Assembly (NCBI GenBank): GCA_014377785.1
Contig: JACMOZ010000026.1
Coordinates: forward strand, 1-41,974
Source: Aeromicrobium sp.
Lineage (GTDB): Bacteria; Actinomycetota; Actinomycetes; Propionibacteriales; Nocardioidaceae
DNA: 41,974 nucleotides
Reading direction: 5' to 3'
In this document: piece by piece, positions 16,097-25,582 of the stretch
Layout of the letters: each line of letters starts with the position of its first letter
Position numbering within the stretch: position 1 is the first letter of the stretch
Program-made: the position numbers and the translations under genes
Notes under the pieces: generated by a model
Database searches by the model: none
Seen by the model: only the letters and a program-made list of their open reading frames with translations
What the model was told of the DNA's origin: nothing

Positions 16097-18013
16097 CTAC
16101 TCCATATTGGAGATTGACCTCATCCGGATGGCAACACTGATGCGAAACATCGACTCCGAGTCGCGCCACCGGGGACCCAACAACGATGTGAGTCGCTCAA
16201 GTCGCTGAAGCACTGTGTTGACGTGGACGTGAAGCTGGCGTGCCGTATGCGCGGGACTGGCGTGGCAGTCTATGAATGCCGAAAGTGTTGCGAGCAGTTT
16301 GCCCCCGCCGACCTGATCCCGGCGCAGGACCGGCCCGATGACGGAGTCGATAAAACCTTCGAGATCGCTGTCGCCGGATCCGAACATTGCCATGTAGGGC
16401 TTGTATGCGCGAGCGTCGACCACCGTGTCGGTGTTGCCGAGATTTGCGATCAATTTCGCGCAATGCCGGGCCGTGTTGAAGGATGCGCCAAGATCTTCGA
16501 GTCCGGTGACCAGTGGTCCGGCAACGACGACAGCTCCCGTATTGGCGACGGCTTTCACTGACTTGTGTGCGTCAGCGGCTGCCTTCATGGGCTCATCTGA
16601 GACGGAGAGCAAAACCAGCAAACCGTCCTCTTCACCCGACAGGCTGCCCGGATTTGCTCGGCGCAACGCGCTCAGGCAGATTCGGCGTGCCTCTGGTGCG
16701 ACCGCACATACGATTACCGACCGCAGTCCTTCAAGACCGATGCCTCGAACGCGTGCACGTTGGAGCAAGGCGTCGTGATTTGAGGTCCTCGGGTTCAAAA
16801 TATCGGAGACAAGCTCATCGCTGACGCGGTTTTCGGCCGTGACAACTGCATCCTGTTTCAACGTGACCAACGCCATGATTTGCGCTGCCTGCTCGACGGT
16901 GCGGAGTTCAACCGCACCAATCTCCAGATCTCCCGATCCGACAAGCAGGGCACCCAAAAACGCATCCTCGGATCCCACAGCGACTACGAAACCTGCGCCG
17001 GAGTTCTCGACCGGCATGCATAACCCGGTACGGCGGCTCTTGGCGATCGCTTTGGTGACATCGTCTGAAAGCTTCGCCGGCTGGCCGCCTTCGTCGTCGC
17101 GTGACGGCGCGGAGGCGACTGGGAACCGGTCTCGGTCCAGCACCACGATGGGTCGGCCAAGCGCCTTGCTCAACGTCGTGGCGATTTCCTTGGCCGATCC
17201 GCCGCGCACGACGACCGCGGTGAGGTCTTCGTGCACCAGGCTGGCGCGCTCCATCGCGGCGAGATGGCTGGTCAAAACGGCCGTGGCTTCCGTGGCTTCC
17301 TTTGCCCTTTCCTGCGCCTCCTCAAGCAATCGCGCTGTCTGCAAGACCACGGCGGCATGGGCGGCGAATGCGTCAAGCAACGCTATCTCGTCGGGACTGA
17401 ATTCGTAGGCGGTGCGATAGGCAGCAAAAAGTGCTCCCAGGATCTCGTTGCCGGCCAGCAGCGGCACACCTAGAAGCGACACCAATCCTTCGGCCGCCAC
17501 CGCGTCGTCCACGGCTGCCTCGTGCGGGATGCCGTATGTGCGCTGGTACGCCGATGTCCATTGGGGGCGGCCCGTGTTCACGATCTTGCTTGCCAACCCC
17601 GTACCGGCGGGCACAACCAAGTCGCGCAACTCGACGGCAACTACACCTGAGGTGGTTCGCACTTTAAAGTGGCCGCCCTGATATTCGGTCAGGTAGGCAA
17701 CGTCAGCGGCCAGGAGCTCGCGTGCGCGTCCCACGAGCCGGTCGAGAAGTTTGTCGACGTCGCGTAATTCGGCGAGTTCGCGGACGCCTGACAAAACTGC
17801 AGACAGTTCTTGTTCGCGTCTTCTCCATCGCCCGAAGGACGCGCGAATCGCGGTGACCTTCCCGTTGAGTATGTCGACCTCATGAGGGGTCAGCGACTCC
17901 GTGGTCAGGACCGATTGGGCCTGCGACGCATTGAGCGATTCGCCGGGGGCGACCAGGGCAAGCAGGTCCATTACGGCACTTACCGACAGTGTGGACTCGT
18001 GCTCATCAGACAT
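16097..18013 (-). CDS. GAF domain PucR-type transcriptional regulator
   Basis: A 638-residue regulator. An N-terminal helical region (about 1-75) is followed by a GAF domain (about 80-235; LLAADVAYLTEYQGGHFKVR, GVPLLAGNEILGALFAAYR), a central region related to the GGDEF-like part of CdaR/PucR proteins, and the C-terminal PucR helix-turn-helix (585-613, HTARQLHVHVNTVLQRLERL). Such proteins usually activate a neighbouring catabolic operon in response to its substrate. It lies 155 bp upstream of the HMG-CoA reductase gene on the same strand with an AT-rich gap between, so it probably controls that operon. The ligand is not predictable. Confidence 0.87.
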   Translation of the reverse strand: MSDEHESTLSVSAVMDLLALVAPGESLNASQAQSVLTTESLTPHEVDILNGKVTAIRASFGRWRRREQELSAVLSGVRELAELRDVDKLLDRLVGRARELLAADVAYLTEYQGGHFKVRTTSGVVAVELRDLVVPAGTGLASKIVNTGRPQWTSAYQRTYGIPHEAAVDDAVAAEGLVSLLGVPLLAGNEILGALFAAYRTAYEFSPDEIALLDAFAAHAAVVLQTARLLEEAQERAKEATEATAVLTSHLAAMERASLVHEDLTAVVVRGGSAKEIATTLSKALGRPIVVLDRDRFPVASAPSRDDEGGQPAKLSDDVTKAIAKSRRTGLCMPVENSGAGFVVAVGSEDAFLGALLVGSGDLEIGAVELRTVEQAAQIMALVTLKQDAVVTAENRVSDELVSDILNPRTSNHDALLQRARVRGIGLEGLRSVIVCAVAPEARRICLSALRRANPGSLSGEEDGLLVLLSVSDEPMKAAADAHKSVKAVANTGAVVVAGPLVTGLEDLGASFNTARHCAKLIANLGNTDTVVDARAYKPYMAMFGSGDSDLEGFIDSVIGPVLRRDQVGGGKLLATLSAFIDCHASPAHTARQLHVHVNTVLQRLERLTSLLGPRWRDSESMFRISVAIRMRSISNME

Positions 18014-18347
18014 GGTGTGGAAAGGGTATACGCTCGCAGCCGCGGCGTGGCCACACCGGAATCCTTAGCCCTCTCGTGGTGGTCACCCTTGAAGGCACTA
18101 GCAGAGTCAGGCCGGTGGAGCATAGCCAGAGACGTCGATGCGTGGGCGAGGTCCTAGATGAGCCGGGCCCCAACTGGTCTCGACTCAGTCGACGACACCG
18201 AGGGTCGACGCTGCACGGGTTGAGCCACACCAGCATCAACACGCCGTCGGCGACCACGGCATCGAGCGTGGCGTCGCCCTCGCCGGGTAGGCCGCGCCTA
18301 CAACCCAGACGGCACGTTGGTCTCGCGCGACCTTGAGGTGCGTCCCA
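18014..18347. other. Intergenic region with possible unassignable coding remnants
   Basis: About 334 bases without a supported gene, upstream of the PucR-type regulator. One minus-strand stretch reads DAVVADGVLMLVWLNPCSVD (about 18195-18265), which looks protein-like but has no proper start and soon loses character. I treat it as a possible gene remnant, not a gene. Confidence 0.4.
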
Positions 18348-19766
18348 TCAGTCCAGGGATGTCGCCCCATTCCTCGATGTGAGGCGCAGGGCGAGATACC
18401 CGAGCACGCCAGCCACCGCGCTGCCTACGATGATCCCGAGCTTGGCCGATTCGAGGTACTGACCTGCGGTGAAGGCGAGATCGGCTACGAACAGGGCGAC
18501 CGTGAATCCGACCCCCGCGCAGATCGAGACCCCGAGCAGGTGGACGTTGTTCATGCCGGCCGGCATACGGGCAATCCCCACCTTCGCAGCCAGCCAGGCC
18601 ACGCCGAACACCCCGGCGGTCTTGCCGATCACCAGCCCCAGCCCGACTCCGAGCACGACGGGATCAGAGAACCATTCGACCGGCGACACCCGCGGGATCA
18701 CCAGACCGGCGTTGGCGAAGGCGAAGATCGGCACGATGAAGAATGCCGACCACGACGAGAGCCGGTACTCGATGCGGTCCAGCGGCGCCTGAGTCTCCAG
18801 GGATAGCCGCTGGATTTCGCGCATCGTTCCGTGGTTCAACGCGTGTTCCTCGTGTGTGAGCACACCGTCGCCGAGTCGCCCCGAGACCTCGCCGACTAAC
18901 TGGCTGGCGATGGCCGGGTACTTCTGGGGCGGCAGCAGCGACCAAGCCGGGGTGAGGAACCCCATGGCTACGCCGGCGATGGTGGCATGCACCCCCGACT
19001 CGTGCATGAAGAACCAGCAGAGCACTCCAATGACCACGAAGACCCCGACGGAGCGGACTCTCATCACCTTGAATACCCATGCCAGGACCATCATCGCCAC
19101 GGCGGCGACCAACCACGCCAGTTGGAGGCCGCCCGCATAGAAGATGGCGATGACGAGAATGGCCCCGAGGTCGTCGGCGATGGCCAGGGTCAACAGGAAC
19201 AGCCGCGCGCTGGTCGGCACCCGCGGTCCGGCCGCAGCCAAGACCGCGACCGCGAAAGCAATGTCGGTAGCCATCGGGATACCCCAGCCGTGCGAGGCCG
19301 GACCGCCGGCATTGAATGCCGCGTAGATGAGCGCGGGCACGATCATTCCGCCGGCCGCCGCAATGATCGGCAGCGCGGCGGCTTTGCGGTCGCGCAGCTC
19401 CCCAAAGATCCACTCCCGCTTGATCTCCAGCGCCACGACCATGAAGAAGAGAGCCATCAGGCCGTCGTTGACCAGAGCACGCAGCGAGAGGTCGATGACA
19501 GAGTTGCCGGCGACCTCAAATCTCACCGGCGTGCCCCAGATCGACTCGTATGCCGGCTGCAGCGGCGTATTTGCCAGAATCAGCGCGATGACGGCGGCGG
19601 CGGGGGCCGCCACCGCAGTACTGACTTCGAGGCCCATGAGCCGCTGCAGCGGCCGCACCACCGCACGCGGGATGAAGGTGTCACCCGCCCGCCAGCTGTG
19701 CGCCACCACCTGCCTCTCACCCGGTGCGGAGTGAGTGTTCCCAGGATCCGGCTGATATTCCGTCAC
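18348..19766 (-). CDS. nhaA: Na+/H+ antiporter NhaA
   Basis: A 472-residue NhaA family antiporter that exports sodium in exchange for protons. The twin aspartates of the ion site are in LTLAIADDLGAILV (about 198-199), preceded by the MATDIAFAVAVLAAAGPRVP block. HATIAGVAMGFLTP and GVGFTVALFVADLAF are also family hallmarks. The frame is open to 19829, but that extension encodes the tail of a decayed methyltransferase gene. AGGAG lies 11 bases before the GTG at 19766, which I take as the start. The roughly 70 hydrophilic residues before the first helix are longer than in E. coli NhaA, as is common in actinomycetes. Confidence 0.9.
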   Translation of the reverse strand: MTEYQPDPGNTHSAPGERQVVAHSWRAGDTFIPRAVVRPLQRLMGLEVSTAVAAPAAAVIALILANTPLQPAYESIWGTPVRFEVAGNSVIDLSLRALVNDGLMALFFMVVALEIKREWIFGELRDRKAAALPIIAAAGGMIVPALIYAAFNAGGPASHGWGIPMATDIAFAVAVLAAAGPRVPTSARLFLLTLAIADDLGAILVIAIFYAGGLQLAWLVAAVAMMVLAWVFKVMRVRSVGVFVVIGVLCWFFMHESGVHATIAGVAMGFLTPAWSLLPPQKYPAIASQLVGEVSGRLGDGVLTHEEHALNHGTMREIQRLSLETQAPLDRIEYRLSSWSAFFIVPIFAFANAGLVIPRVSPVEWFSDPVVLGVGLGLVIGKTAGVFGVAWLAAKVGIARMPAGMNNVHLLGVSICAGVGFTVALFVADLAFTAGQYLESAKLGIIVGSAVAGVLGYLALRLTSRNGATSLD

Positions 19767-19775
19767 ATCTGTTAC

Positions 19776-20038
19776 GTCTCCTGCTTCGAGTCGATCGGGT
19801 CGGTTTCGATGTCGCTCAAGTGCGCACAAAGGTACGAGGATATACCCGCGTTCGCCGCGCTGACCGACTCCCCAGAACGAGGTCTCGCCCGCCGGGATGA
19901 GCCCGTGCTCGGCGGCCAGCCTCGTGGCGACCTCACGGGCATCGCTCGGCTTGTCCTGGCCTGGTCAACGGTAGTGACCGAGGTGTGTCCGCCGCTACGC
20001 AGGACCCGGGCGGCCTCGGCGAGGCCGGGAAGCGCCAT
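19776..20038 (-). pseudogene. SAM-dependent methyltransferase relic, C-terminal part
   Basis: The frame beginning at 20038 carries GLAEAARVLRSGGHTSVTTV, typical of the strand 4/5 region of class I methyltransferases (EAxRVLRPGG). After about 27 codons similarity continues in another frame: REVATRLAAEHGLIPAGETS and then FWGVGQRGERGYILVPL. One frameshift and loss of the SAM-binding N-terminal half make this a pseudogene. The second frame is the same as that of nhaA, so an automatic caller could fuse the tail to the antiporter. Confidence 0.65.
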
Positions 20039-20395
20039 ATATCTAGCTGCTGTGCCACGAAATCAGGGAAACCGCCGAGTCTCGGAGCCATCACTTTTCT
20101 ATCAATCTAGTCAATGCCGGTTTTTCAAACGATCACACAGCGCGCCTCCCAAAACCCCCGAGGCGACGTGCCGTCGTCGAGCAAGTACAGAATCTTGCAC
20201 GGCCCACCGCTACGGGCTTCTTCGCCGGGCACCACTGCGTAGATTGCCGACAGCGTCACACGCCCCCTTAAGGCGGTAGTCCGGCTGAGCGACTCCACGG
20301 CATTCGACCCGAGTGCCGCTGCTGAATACTTTCGTGTGATTCAAATAGGCGAGAAGGAGGTGTCCACGACCTGGGCCCTGCAATATCAACAATTT
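20039..20395. other. Intergenic region without a supported gene
   Basis: About 357 bases between the methyltransferase relic and tRNA-Val. A minus-strand frame of about 70 codons (near 20115-20335) is open but has no ribosome binding site, only internal GTG starts, and no family I recognise. I see no repeat or RNA element. Confidence 0.4.
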
Positions 20396-20472
20396 TGGTG
20401 GGCGAAGAGGGACTCGAACCCCCGACCGTCCGGGTGTAAACCGGAAGCTCTAACCAACTGAGCTATTCGCCC
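20396..20472 (-). tRNA. tRNA-Val (anticodon UAC)
   Basis: A complete cloverleaf. The acceptor stem is GGGCGAA/TTCGCCC with discriminator A, the D-arm begins TAGCTCAGTTGG, and the anticodon loop TTTACAC gives UAC. The T-arm is GGGGGTTCGAGTCCC. The 3' CCA is encoded (20396-20398), unlike the other two tRNAs here. Confidence 0.96.
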
Positions 20473-20529
20473 CTAGGGGATGTCAATCAGCGGCAAACGA
20501 TACCGCACAGCGCGACCGCAAAGGCTGAC

Positions 20530-20565
20530 TGCGGCCGCCGTGGTCTCGGGTCCTCGGCGGCCGCA
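20530..20565. terminator. Strong GC stem-loop downstream of ahpE
   Basis: TGCGGCCGCCG (20530-20540) and CGGCGGCCGCA (20555-20565) form a perfect 11-bp stem around a 14-nt loop, between the ahpE stop and tRNA-Val. No U-tract follows, but stem strength and position fit an actinobacterial terminator for ahpE. Confidence 0.65.
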
Positions 20566-20618
20566 GCACTTACAATCAAACCGCATCAAAGATTTCAGTG
20601 CAGCACAATTAGTGAAAT

Positions 20619-21080
20619 TTATGTAAGCGTCGCAAGGGCTTTCTGGTATTCGGCCAGATCCCGGGCGTCCGGGATTCCATTTTCGACCTTCCAACGGACG
20701 ATACCGGCGGTGTCGATGATGTAGGTGCCCCGATTAGCGGCGCCCGCCTGGTCGTTAAACGTTCCGTACGCCTTCGAGACCTCGCCATGAGGCCAGAAAT
20801 CGCTCAGGATCGAGAACGTATAGCCGTCACGGTCGGCGAAAGCACGATTGGAGAAGAAGTGATCGCAAGAGACCGCGAGTACCTCGACCCCGTCTGCCGT
20901 GAGGTCGGGGAGATTGTCGCGGATTTCGCACAACTCTCCCGTGCAGATGCCACTGAACGCAAATGGAAAGAACATCAGCACGATGGACTTCTCACCACGA
21001 AACGACGACAGAGACACCTCCTCGCCATGTTGGTTCTTGAGAGTGAAGTCAGGGGCTTCCTGGCCAATCTCGATGGTCAT
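20619..21080 (-). CDS. ahpE: AhpE-like peroxiredoxin
   Basis: A 153-residue thiol peroxidase, the same length as Mycobacterium tuberculosis AhpE. The peroxidatic cysteine is C46 in FPFAFSGICTGEL. LSDFWPHGEVSKAYGTFNDQ and NRGTYIIDTAGIVRW are close to the mycobacterial protein. One difference is a second cysteine at 51, five residues after the first, where mycobacterial AhpE has Asp. That is the place of the resolving cysteine in PrxQ/Bcp enzymes. The frame is open upstream, but the ATG at 21080 with AGGAGA in front is the family start. It follows the DUF3052 gene by 13 bases, so the two are probably cotranscribed, divergent from aceE. Confidence 0.92.
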   Translation of the reverse strand: MTIEIGQEAPDFTLKNQHGEEVSLSSFRGEKSIVLMFFPFAFSGICTGELCEIRDNLPDLTADGVEVLAVSCDHFFSNRAFADRDGYTFSILSDFWPHGEVSKAYGTFNDQAGAANRGTYIIDTAGIVRWKVENGIPDARDLAEYQKALATLT

Positions 21081-21093
21081 ATTGCTCTCCTTT

Positions 21094-21492
21094 TTAGGCG
21101 GAGCCCTGTCGTTTAGGAGTGGAAAGTCGGGTGGCAGCCCAGTCATTCGAGGCCGACGACGTGGTTGTCGTCGCAAGACCCGCGATGGGAGCCGCTTCGG
21201 AAATGTCGGCGTTTTCGACATATCCCTGTCGGCCGACCTTGGGGGTCAACAACCAGATGCCACCGCCCTCGACGATGTCCTGAAGGCAATCGACGAGGCC
21301 ATCGATGAGATCGCCGTCGCCGTCGCGCCACCACAGCAACACGCCGTCGACCACGTCCCCGAAATTTCCATCGACGAGGCCATTGCCCGTGTGCTTTTCG
21401 ATGTCGGAACGTAGTTCCTCATCAACGTCTTCGTCCCAGCCAAGTTCCTGGATAACGGTGTCGGGCATAAATCCCAACTTCGCCGCGGTCAA
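21094..21492 (-). CDS. DUF3052 family protein
   Basis: A 132-residue protein of the actinobacterial DUF3052 family. Seen: KLGFMPDTVIQELGWDEDVD at the start, DVVDGVLLWWRDGDGDLIDG in the middle, and GGIWLLTPKVGRQGYVENAD near the end, followed by a Thr/Ser-rich tail. The start is TTG, supported by AAGGAGG five bases upstream. The gene lies between ahpE and aceE, the same order as Rv2238c-Rv2241 in M. tuberculosis. Function is unknown; cotranscription with a peroxidase is the only hint. Confidence 0.88.
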   Translation of the reverse strand: MTAAKLGFMPDTVIQELGWDEDVDEELRSDIEKHTGNGLVDGNFGDVVDGVLLWWRDGDGDLIDGLVDCLQDIVEGGGIWLLTPKVGRQGYVENADISEAAPIAGLATTTTSSASNDWAATRLSTPKRQGSA

Positions 21493-21662
21493 CGATGCCT
21501 CCTTGGGGCGTCAGCAGTCATGCAATGAATCTACCCATTGTCGGGCAGATCTGCGCAAAAGCACCTACTCAAAGTTAGATGTCTCTGCGTTGTTACCGGT
21601 ATCACAGTAGCGAATCGGTCGTGGGAGGATAAGAGGTGTCCACGAGACTTTCAGGAGATCAC

Positions 21663-24422
21663 ATGTCGCAACCCGGCCCCGAGCGCCCACCTGTCATTCA
21701 CGAGGGTCTGTCGACCCAATTGCCCGACATCGATCCAGACGAGACAAATGAGTGGATTGCCTCTCTCGATGAGATGATCGACAACGGCGGACGCGGTCGC
21801 GCCCGCTACGTCATGCTCAGGCTTTTGGAGCGCGCGCGAGAACAAAGCGTCGGCGTCCCCGCACTTCGCAGTACCGATTTCATCAACACTATTCCGCCAG
21901 AACGTGAGCCGTGGTTTCCCGGCAACGAGGCCATCGAGCGACGCATCCGTTCCTACATCCGCTGGAATGCCGCGGTCATGGTGTCGCGTGCCAACAGGCC
22001 GGGTCTGGGTGTCGGCGGACACATCGCGACTTACCAGTCTGCGGCCAGCCTTTATGAAGTCGGCTTCAACCACTTCTTCCGCGGCAAAGACCACCCCGGC
22101 GGCGGCGACCAAATCTATTTCCAGGGCCACGCGTCCCCCGGCATTTATGCCCGTTCCTACCTCGAAGGCCGCCTCACCGAAGAACAGCTCGACCGGTTCC
22201 GTCAGGAGTACTCGCACGGAGCGGGCAAGGGCCTGTCGTCATACCCCCACCCGCGCCTCATGTCCGACTATTGGGAGTTCCCGACCGTGTCGATGGGCCT
22301 CGGCGCCCTCGCGGCGATCTACCAGGCCCGATTCAACCGCTACCTCAGTGACCGCGGCATCAAGGACACGAGCGACCAACACGTATGGGCGTTCCTCGGC
22401 GACGGCGAAATGGGTGAACCCGAATCCCTCGGCGCGATCGGCGTTGCTGCCCGCGAAGAGCTCGACAACCTCACGTTTGTGATCAATTGCAATCTGCAGC
22501 AACTCGACGGGCCCGTTCGCGGCAACGGCAAGATCATTCAGGAACTCGAGTCCTATTTTCTTGGTGCCGGCTGGAACGTCATCAAGGTCGTCTGGGGCCG
22601 CAAATGGGACGAGTTGCTCGCCCGCGACAACGACGGCGTGCTCGTCAACCAGATGAACCGCACCCCCGACGGCGAATTCCAGACGTTGTCGGTCGAGTCG
22701 GGCGCCTACAACCGCGAGCATTTCTTCGGCGACGATCCACGGCTACTCAAGATGGTCGAGCACTTGTCCGATGAGGACATCGAGCGTCTCCCCCGCGGCG
22801 GCCACGACTACCGCAAGGTCTACGCGGCCTTCGATGCGGCCACCAAGCACACGGGACAGCCGACCGTCATCCTCGCCCATACCATCAAGGGCTGGCTGAT
22901 CGATTCCTTCCAGGGCCGCAACGCGACTCATTCGATGAAAAAGCTCACCAAGGCCGACCTCAAATTGTTCCGCGACAGGCTACAGATCCCCGTCACCGAC
23001 GCAGAGATCGAAAGCAGCGACATTGCGCCGTTTTATCACCCCGGCGCAGACAGCGAAGAAATCAAGTACATGATGTCCCGACGCGAACAGCTCGGCGGTT
23101 CGCTGCCCAAACGTGTCGTGAACCCTGTGCCGATGAAACTGCCCGAAGACTCAATGTTCGACGAGCTCAAGCAGGGTTCGGGCAAGCAGGCGATCGCCAC
23201 GACAATGGCGTTCGTGCGTTTGCTTCGCGATCTCATGCGCGATCCCGAGATCGGCAAGCGTCTCGTCCCGATTGCGCCCGACGAATACCGCACCTTCGGC
23301 ATGGACTCCATGTTCCCGACCGCCAAGATCTACAGCCCCATGGGCCAGACCTACGAACCTGTCGACCGCAAACAGCTCCTGGCCTACCGAGAGTCCGAAC
23401 ACGGACAATTGCTGCACGAAGGCATCAGCGAGTCCGGTGCGATGGCGTCGGCGATTGCCGCAGGCAGCTCGTACTCAACGCACGGCGAACCGATGATCCC
23501 GGTCTACATGTTCTATTCGATGTTCGGGTTCCAGCGCACCGGCGACTCGATCTGGTCGATGGCCGATCAATTGGCGCGCGGCTTCCTCATCGGCGCCACC
23601 GCGGGCCGCACCACCCTGACGGGCGAGGGCCTGCAGCATGCTGACGGCCACTCGCCGCTCATCGCACAGACCAACCCCGCGATCGTCCACTACGATCCGG
23701 CGTTCGGTTTCGAGATCAGTCACATTGTCCAGTCCGGCCTCCAGCGCATGTACGGCGCCAGCGAAGACCATCCGCAGGGCGAAAACGTCATCTTTTACAT
23801 GACGCTCTACAACGAGCCGATCGTCCAGCCGAAGGAACCCGAAGGCGTGGACGCCGAGGGGCTTCTCAAGGGCGCCTACCTCTACAAGCCGGGCGCGGAG
23901 GGCGAGGGGCCGAGGGCCCGCATCATGGCCTCCGGCGTGGCCGTACCCTGGGCGCTCAAGGCGCAGGAAATCCTCGAAACCGAATTCGGTGTTCACGCCG
24001 ATGTGTGGTCGGTGACCTCCTGGAACGAACTCGCCCGCGATGCGGTCGAGGCCGAACAGTGGAACCTCAACCACCCTGGCGAGTACAGCCGCATGCCCTA
24101 CATCACCCGCAAGCTGATGGAGTCTGAATCGGTGACCGTCGCGGTCAGCGACTTCATGCGCGCCGTGCCCGACCAGATCGCGCGTTGGGTCCCCGGTCCG
24201 TGGCAGTCGCTTGGCACCGACGGCTTCGGTTTCGCCGACACCCGTGCGGCCGCCCGTCGCAAGTTCCAGGTCGATGCCGAATCCATCACGGTGGCAGTCC
24301 TGCAGAGCCTCGCATTGCGGTCAGAGGTCGACCCCGAGGTAGTCCGCGAAGCGTTCCCGCGTCTGCGCATCGACGACCCGACGGCCGTCAGCGGAGTCGA
24401 GCAAGTCGGCGGCGACGCCTAA
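21663..24422 (+). CDS. aceE: Pyruvate dehydrogenase E1 component, homodimeric type
   Basis: A 919-residue thiamine-diphosphate enzyme that decarboxylates pyruvate and acetylates the lipoyl domain of E2 in the pyruvate dehydrogenase complex. The ThDP/magnesium motif starts at G246 ([15 protein letters not shown]) and ends near [23 protein letters not shown] and [19 protein letters not shown] are strongly conserved in AceE. Two starts are possible. The ATG at 21663 has AGGAG six bases upstream, inside the longer frame that begins with GTG at 21636, so I choose 21663. The length matches mycobacterial AceE (about 930). It is divergent from DUF3052-ahpE. Confidence 0.96.
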   Translation: MSQPGPERPPVIHEGLSTQLPDIDPDETNEWIASLDEMIDNGGRGRARYVMLRLLERAREQSVGVPALRSTDFINTIPPEREPWFPGNEAIERRIRSYIRWNAAVMVSRANRPGLGVGGHIATYQSAASLYEVGFNHFFRGKDHPGGGDQIYFQGHASPGIYARSYLEGRLTEEQLDRFRQEYSHGAGKGLSSYPHPRLMSDYWEFPTVSMGLGALAAIYQARFNRYLSDRGIKDTSDQHVWAFLGDGEMGEPESLGAIGVAAREELDNLTFVINCNLQQLDGPVRGNGKIIQELESYFLGAGWNVIKVVWGRKWDELLARDNDGVLVNQMNRTPDGEFQTLSVESGAYNREHFFGDDPRLLKMVEHLSDEDIERLPRGGHDYRKVYAAFDAATKHTGQPTVILAHTIKGWLIDSFQGRNATHSMKKLTKADLKLFRDRLQIPVTDAEIESSDIAPFYHPGADSEEIKYMMSRREQLGGSLPKRVVNPVPMKLPEDSMFDELKQGSGKQAIATTMAFVRLLRDLMRDPEIGKRLVPIAPDEYRTFGMDSMFPTAKIYSPMGQTYEPVDRKQLLAYRESEHGQLLHEGISESGAMASAIAAGSSYSTHGEPMIPVYMFYSMFGFQRTGDSIWSMADQLARGFLIGATAGRTTLTGEGLQHADGHSPLIAQTNPAIVHYDPAFGFEISHIVQSGLQRMYGASEDHPQGENVIFYMTLYNEPIVQPKEPEGVDAEGLLKGAYLYKPGAEGEGPRARIMASGVAVPWALKAQEILETEFGVHADVWSVTSWNELARDAVEAEQWNLNHPGEYSRMPYITRKLMESESVTVAVSDFMRAVPDQIARWVPGPWQSLGTDGFGFADTRAAARRKFQVDAESITVAVLQSLALRSEVDPEVVREAFPRLRIDDPTAVSGVEQVGGDA

Positions 24423-24493
24423 GGACGGTATGCCGGTTGGGGTGCTCCTCGGCCGGCGGACCGTTTAACGAACTCTCAGGCTGACCCAATACG

Positions 24494-25582
24494 ATGATCG
24501 ACATGCGACGTTGGCCCTACACCTTTGCGGTGCTGCTCTCAGTCGTAGTCGCCATCACCACCCTCTTCGCCTCGCGCCGCCTGGATTTGCCCATCCGGGA
24601 CCCCGACGGCTTCCTCGGGCCGTCATACATCCGTTTGCCTCTTATTGTTGTGCTTTTCATCGTAGTCGGCATCGTTCCGACCGCGATCAAGCGTTCAGGC
24701 TTCCACCATATCCCCACCAGTGTCCGCAAGGTCATCACCGAAGAATGGTCCTGGAAGCGGCTCACGTACATCGTTGCCGGCCTGGTCTCGTTTTATACCT
24801 GTTATGTCAGTTATCGCAACCTCAAGAGTTACCTGCCGGTTGTCCGCGAAGGCGTCCTTTTCGATCACCGCATGCTGGAGCTCGACCACTTCCTGACGTT
24901 CGGCCACAATCCGGCTTTCCTGCTGCACAATTTCCTCGGCAACGATGCCGCCGCCTACATCTTGGCCTGGGTGTACGTCAGTTATCTGATGCTGATCCCG
25001 CTAACACTCGGCGCCTTCCTCGTGTGGGGTCGCGATCTGTCCCTCGGGGCTTGGTTTGCGACGACGTTGAGCCTCAACTGGGTTCTCGGCGCGGTCAGTT
25101 ACTACTCCCTTCCAACCCTCGGCCCTGCGTTCGCCCAACCGCAGTCCTTCCTTGAGTTGCCCGATACGAGCGCCTCAGCATTGCAACGATCGTTGTTCCG
25201 CTCCGGCGCCGGCTTCAAGGAAGACCCGACCGGCAACCAGATCTACGGCATCGCGGGCTTTGCCTCGCTCCACGTCTCCGTCGTATTGGCGGCCTGTCTG
25301 TTTTTCTCACGTATCGGTATGAATGCCTTTGTCCGATGGGCATCGTGGATCTACCTGGCACTTGTCGTGTTGGCGACTATCTATTTCGGCTGGCATTACC
25401 TGGCCGACGACGTTGCCGGCGCCGCAATCGGTTGGGCGTCGGTGTCGATCGGTGCCTGGGCCTCAGGCAACCGAGGCCGCCGGCGGCGACATCGCAAGGG
25501 CAACTGGCCGCCGAAAAGAGCCATAGACGAAACTCAGCCTGTTTCTGCGGGGCTTTCGCCGACGGTTTCCAGCACAGCCTGA
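24494..25582 (+). CDS. PAP2 superfamily membrane phosphatase
   Basis: A 362-residue membrane protein with about six to eight helices and the last two PAP2 active-site blocks: GFASLHVSVV (H260) and GWHYLADDVAGAAIGW (H301, D305). The first block (KxxxxxxRP) is not evident, as in the PAP2_3/Aur1-like group that acts on inositol phospholipids. Lipid phosphate hydrolysis or phosphoalcohol transfer at the membrane is likely; substrate unknown. The start is at ATG 24494 or, nine bases on, 24503; neither has a clear ribosome site. The 3' end overlaps the convergent hydrolase gene by 49 bp. Confidence 0.85.
   Translation: MIDMRRWPYTFAVLLSVVVAITTLFASRRLDLPIRDPDGFLGPSYIRLPLIVVLFIVVGIVPTAIKRSGFHHIPTSVRKVITEEWSWKRLTYIVAGLVSFYTCYVSYRNLKSYLPVVREGVLFDHRMLELDHFLTFGHNPAFLLHNFLGNDAAAYILAWVYVSYLMLIPLTLGAFLVWGRDLSLGAWFATTLSLNWVLGAVSYYSLPTLGPAFAQPQSFLELPDTSASALQRSLFRSGAGFKEDPTGNQIYGIAGFASLHVSVVLAACLFFSRIGMNAFVRWASWIYLALVVLATIYFGWHYLADDVAGAAIGWASVSIGAWASGNRGRRRRHRKGNWPPKRAIDETQPVSAGLSPTVSSTA

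Noticed and set aside
18195-18345. Short coding-like stretches (DAVVADGVLMLVWLNP on minus; AYNPDGTLVSRDLE on plus, reminiscent of LamB/YcsF)
   Set aside because: Each is under 30 codons, without start, continuing domain or consistent frame; too little to call a pseudogene.
19767-19829. N-terminal extension of NhaA to the ATG at 19829
   Set aside because: The extension is the tail of the methyltransferase relic, and a ribosome site supports the GTG at 19766.
20115-20335. Minus-strand open frame of about 70 codons upstream of the methyltransferase relic
   Set aside because: No ATG, no ribosome site, no recognised family.
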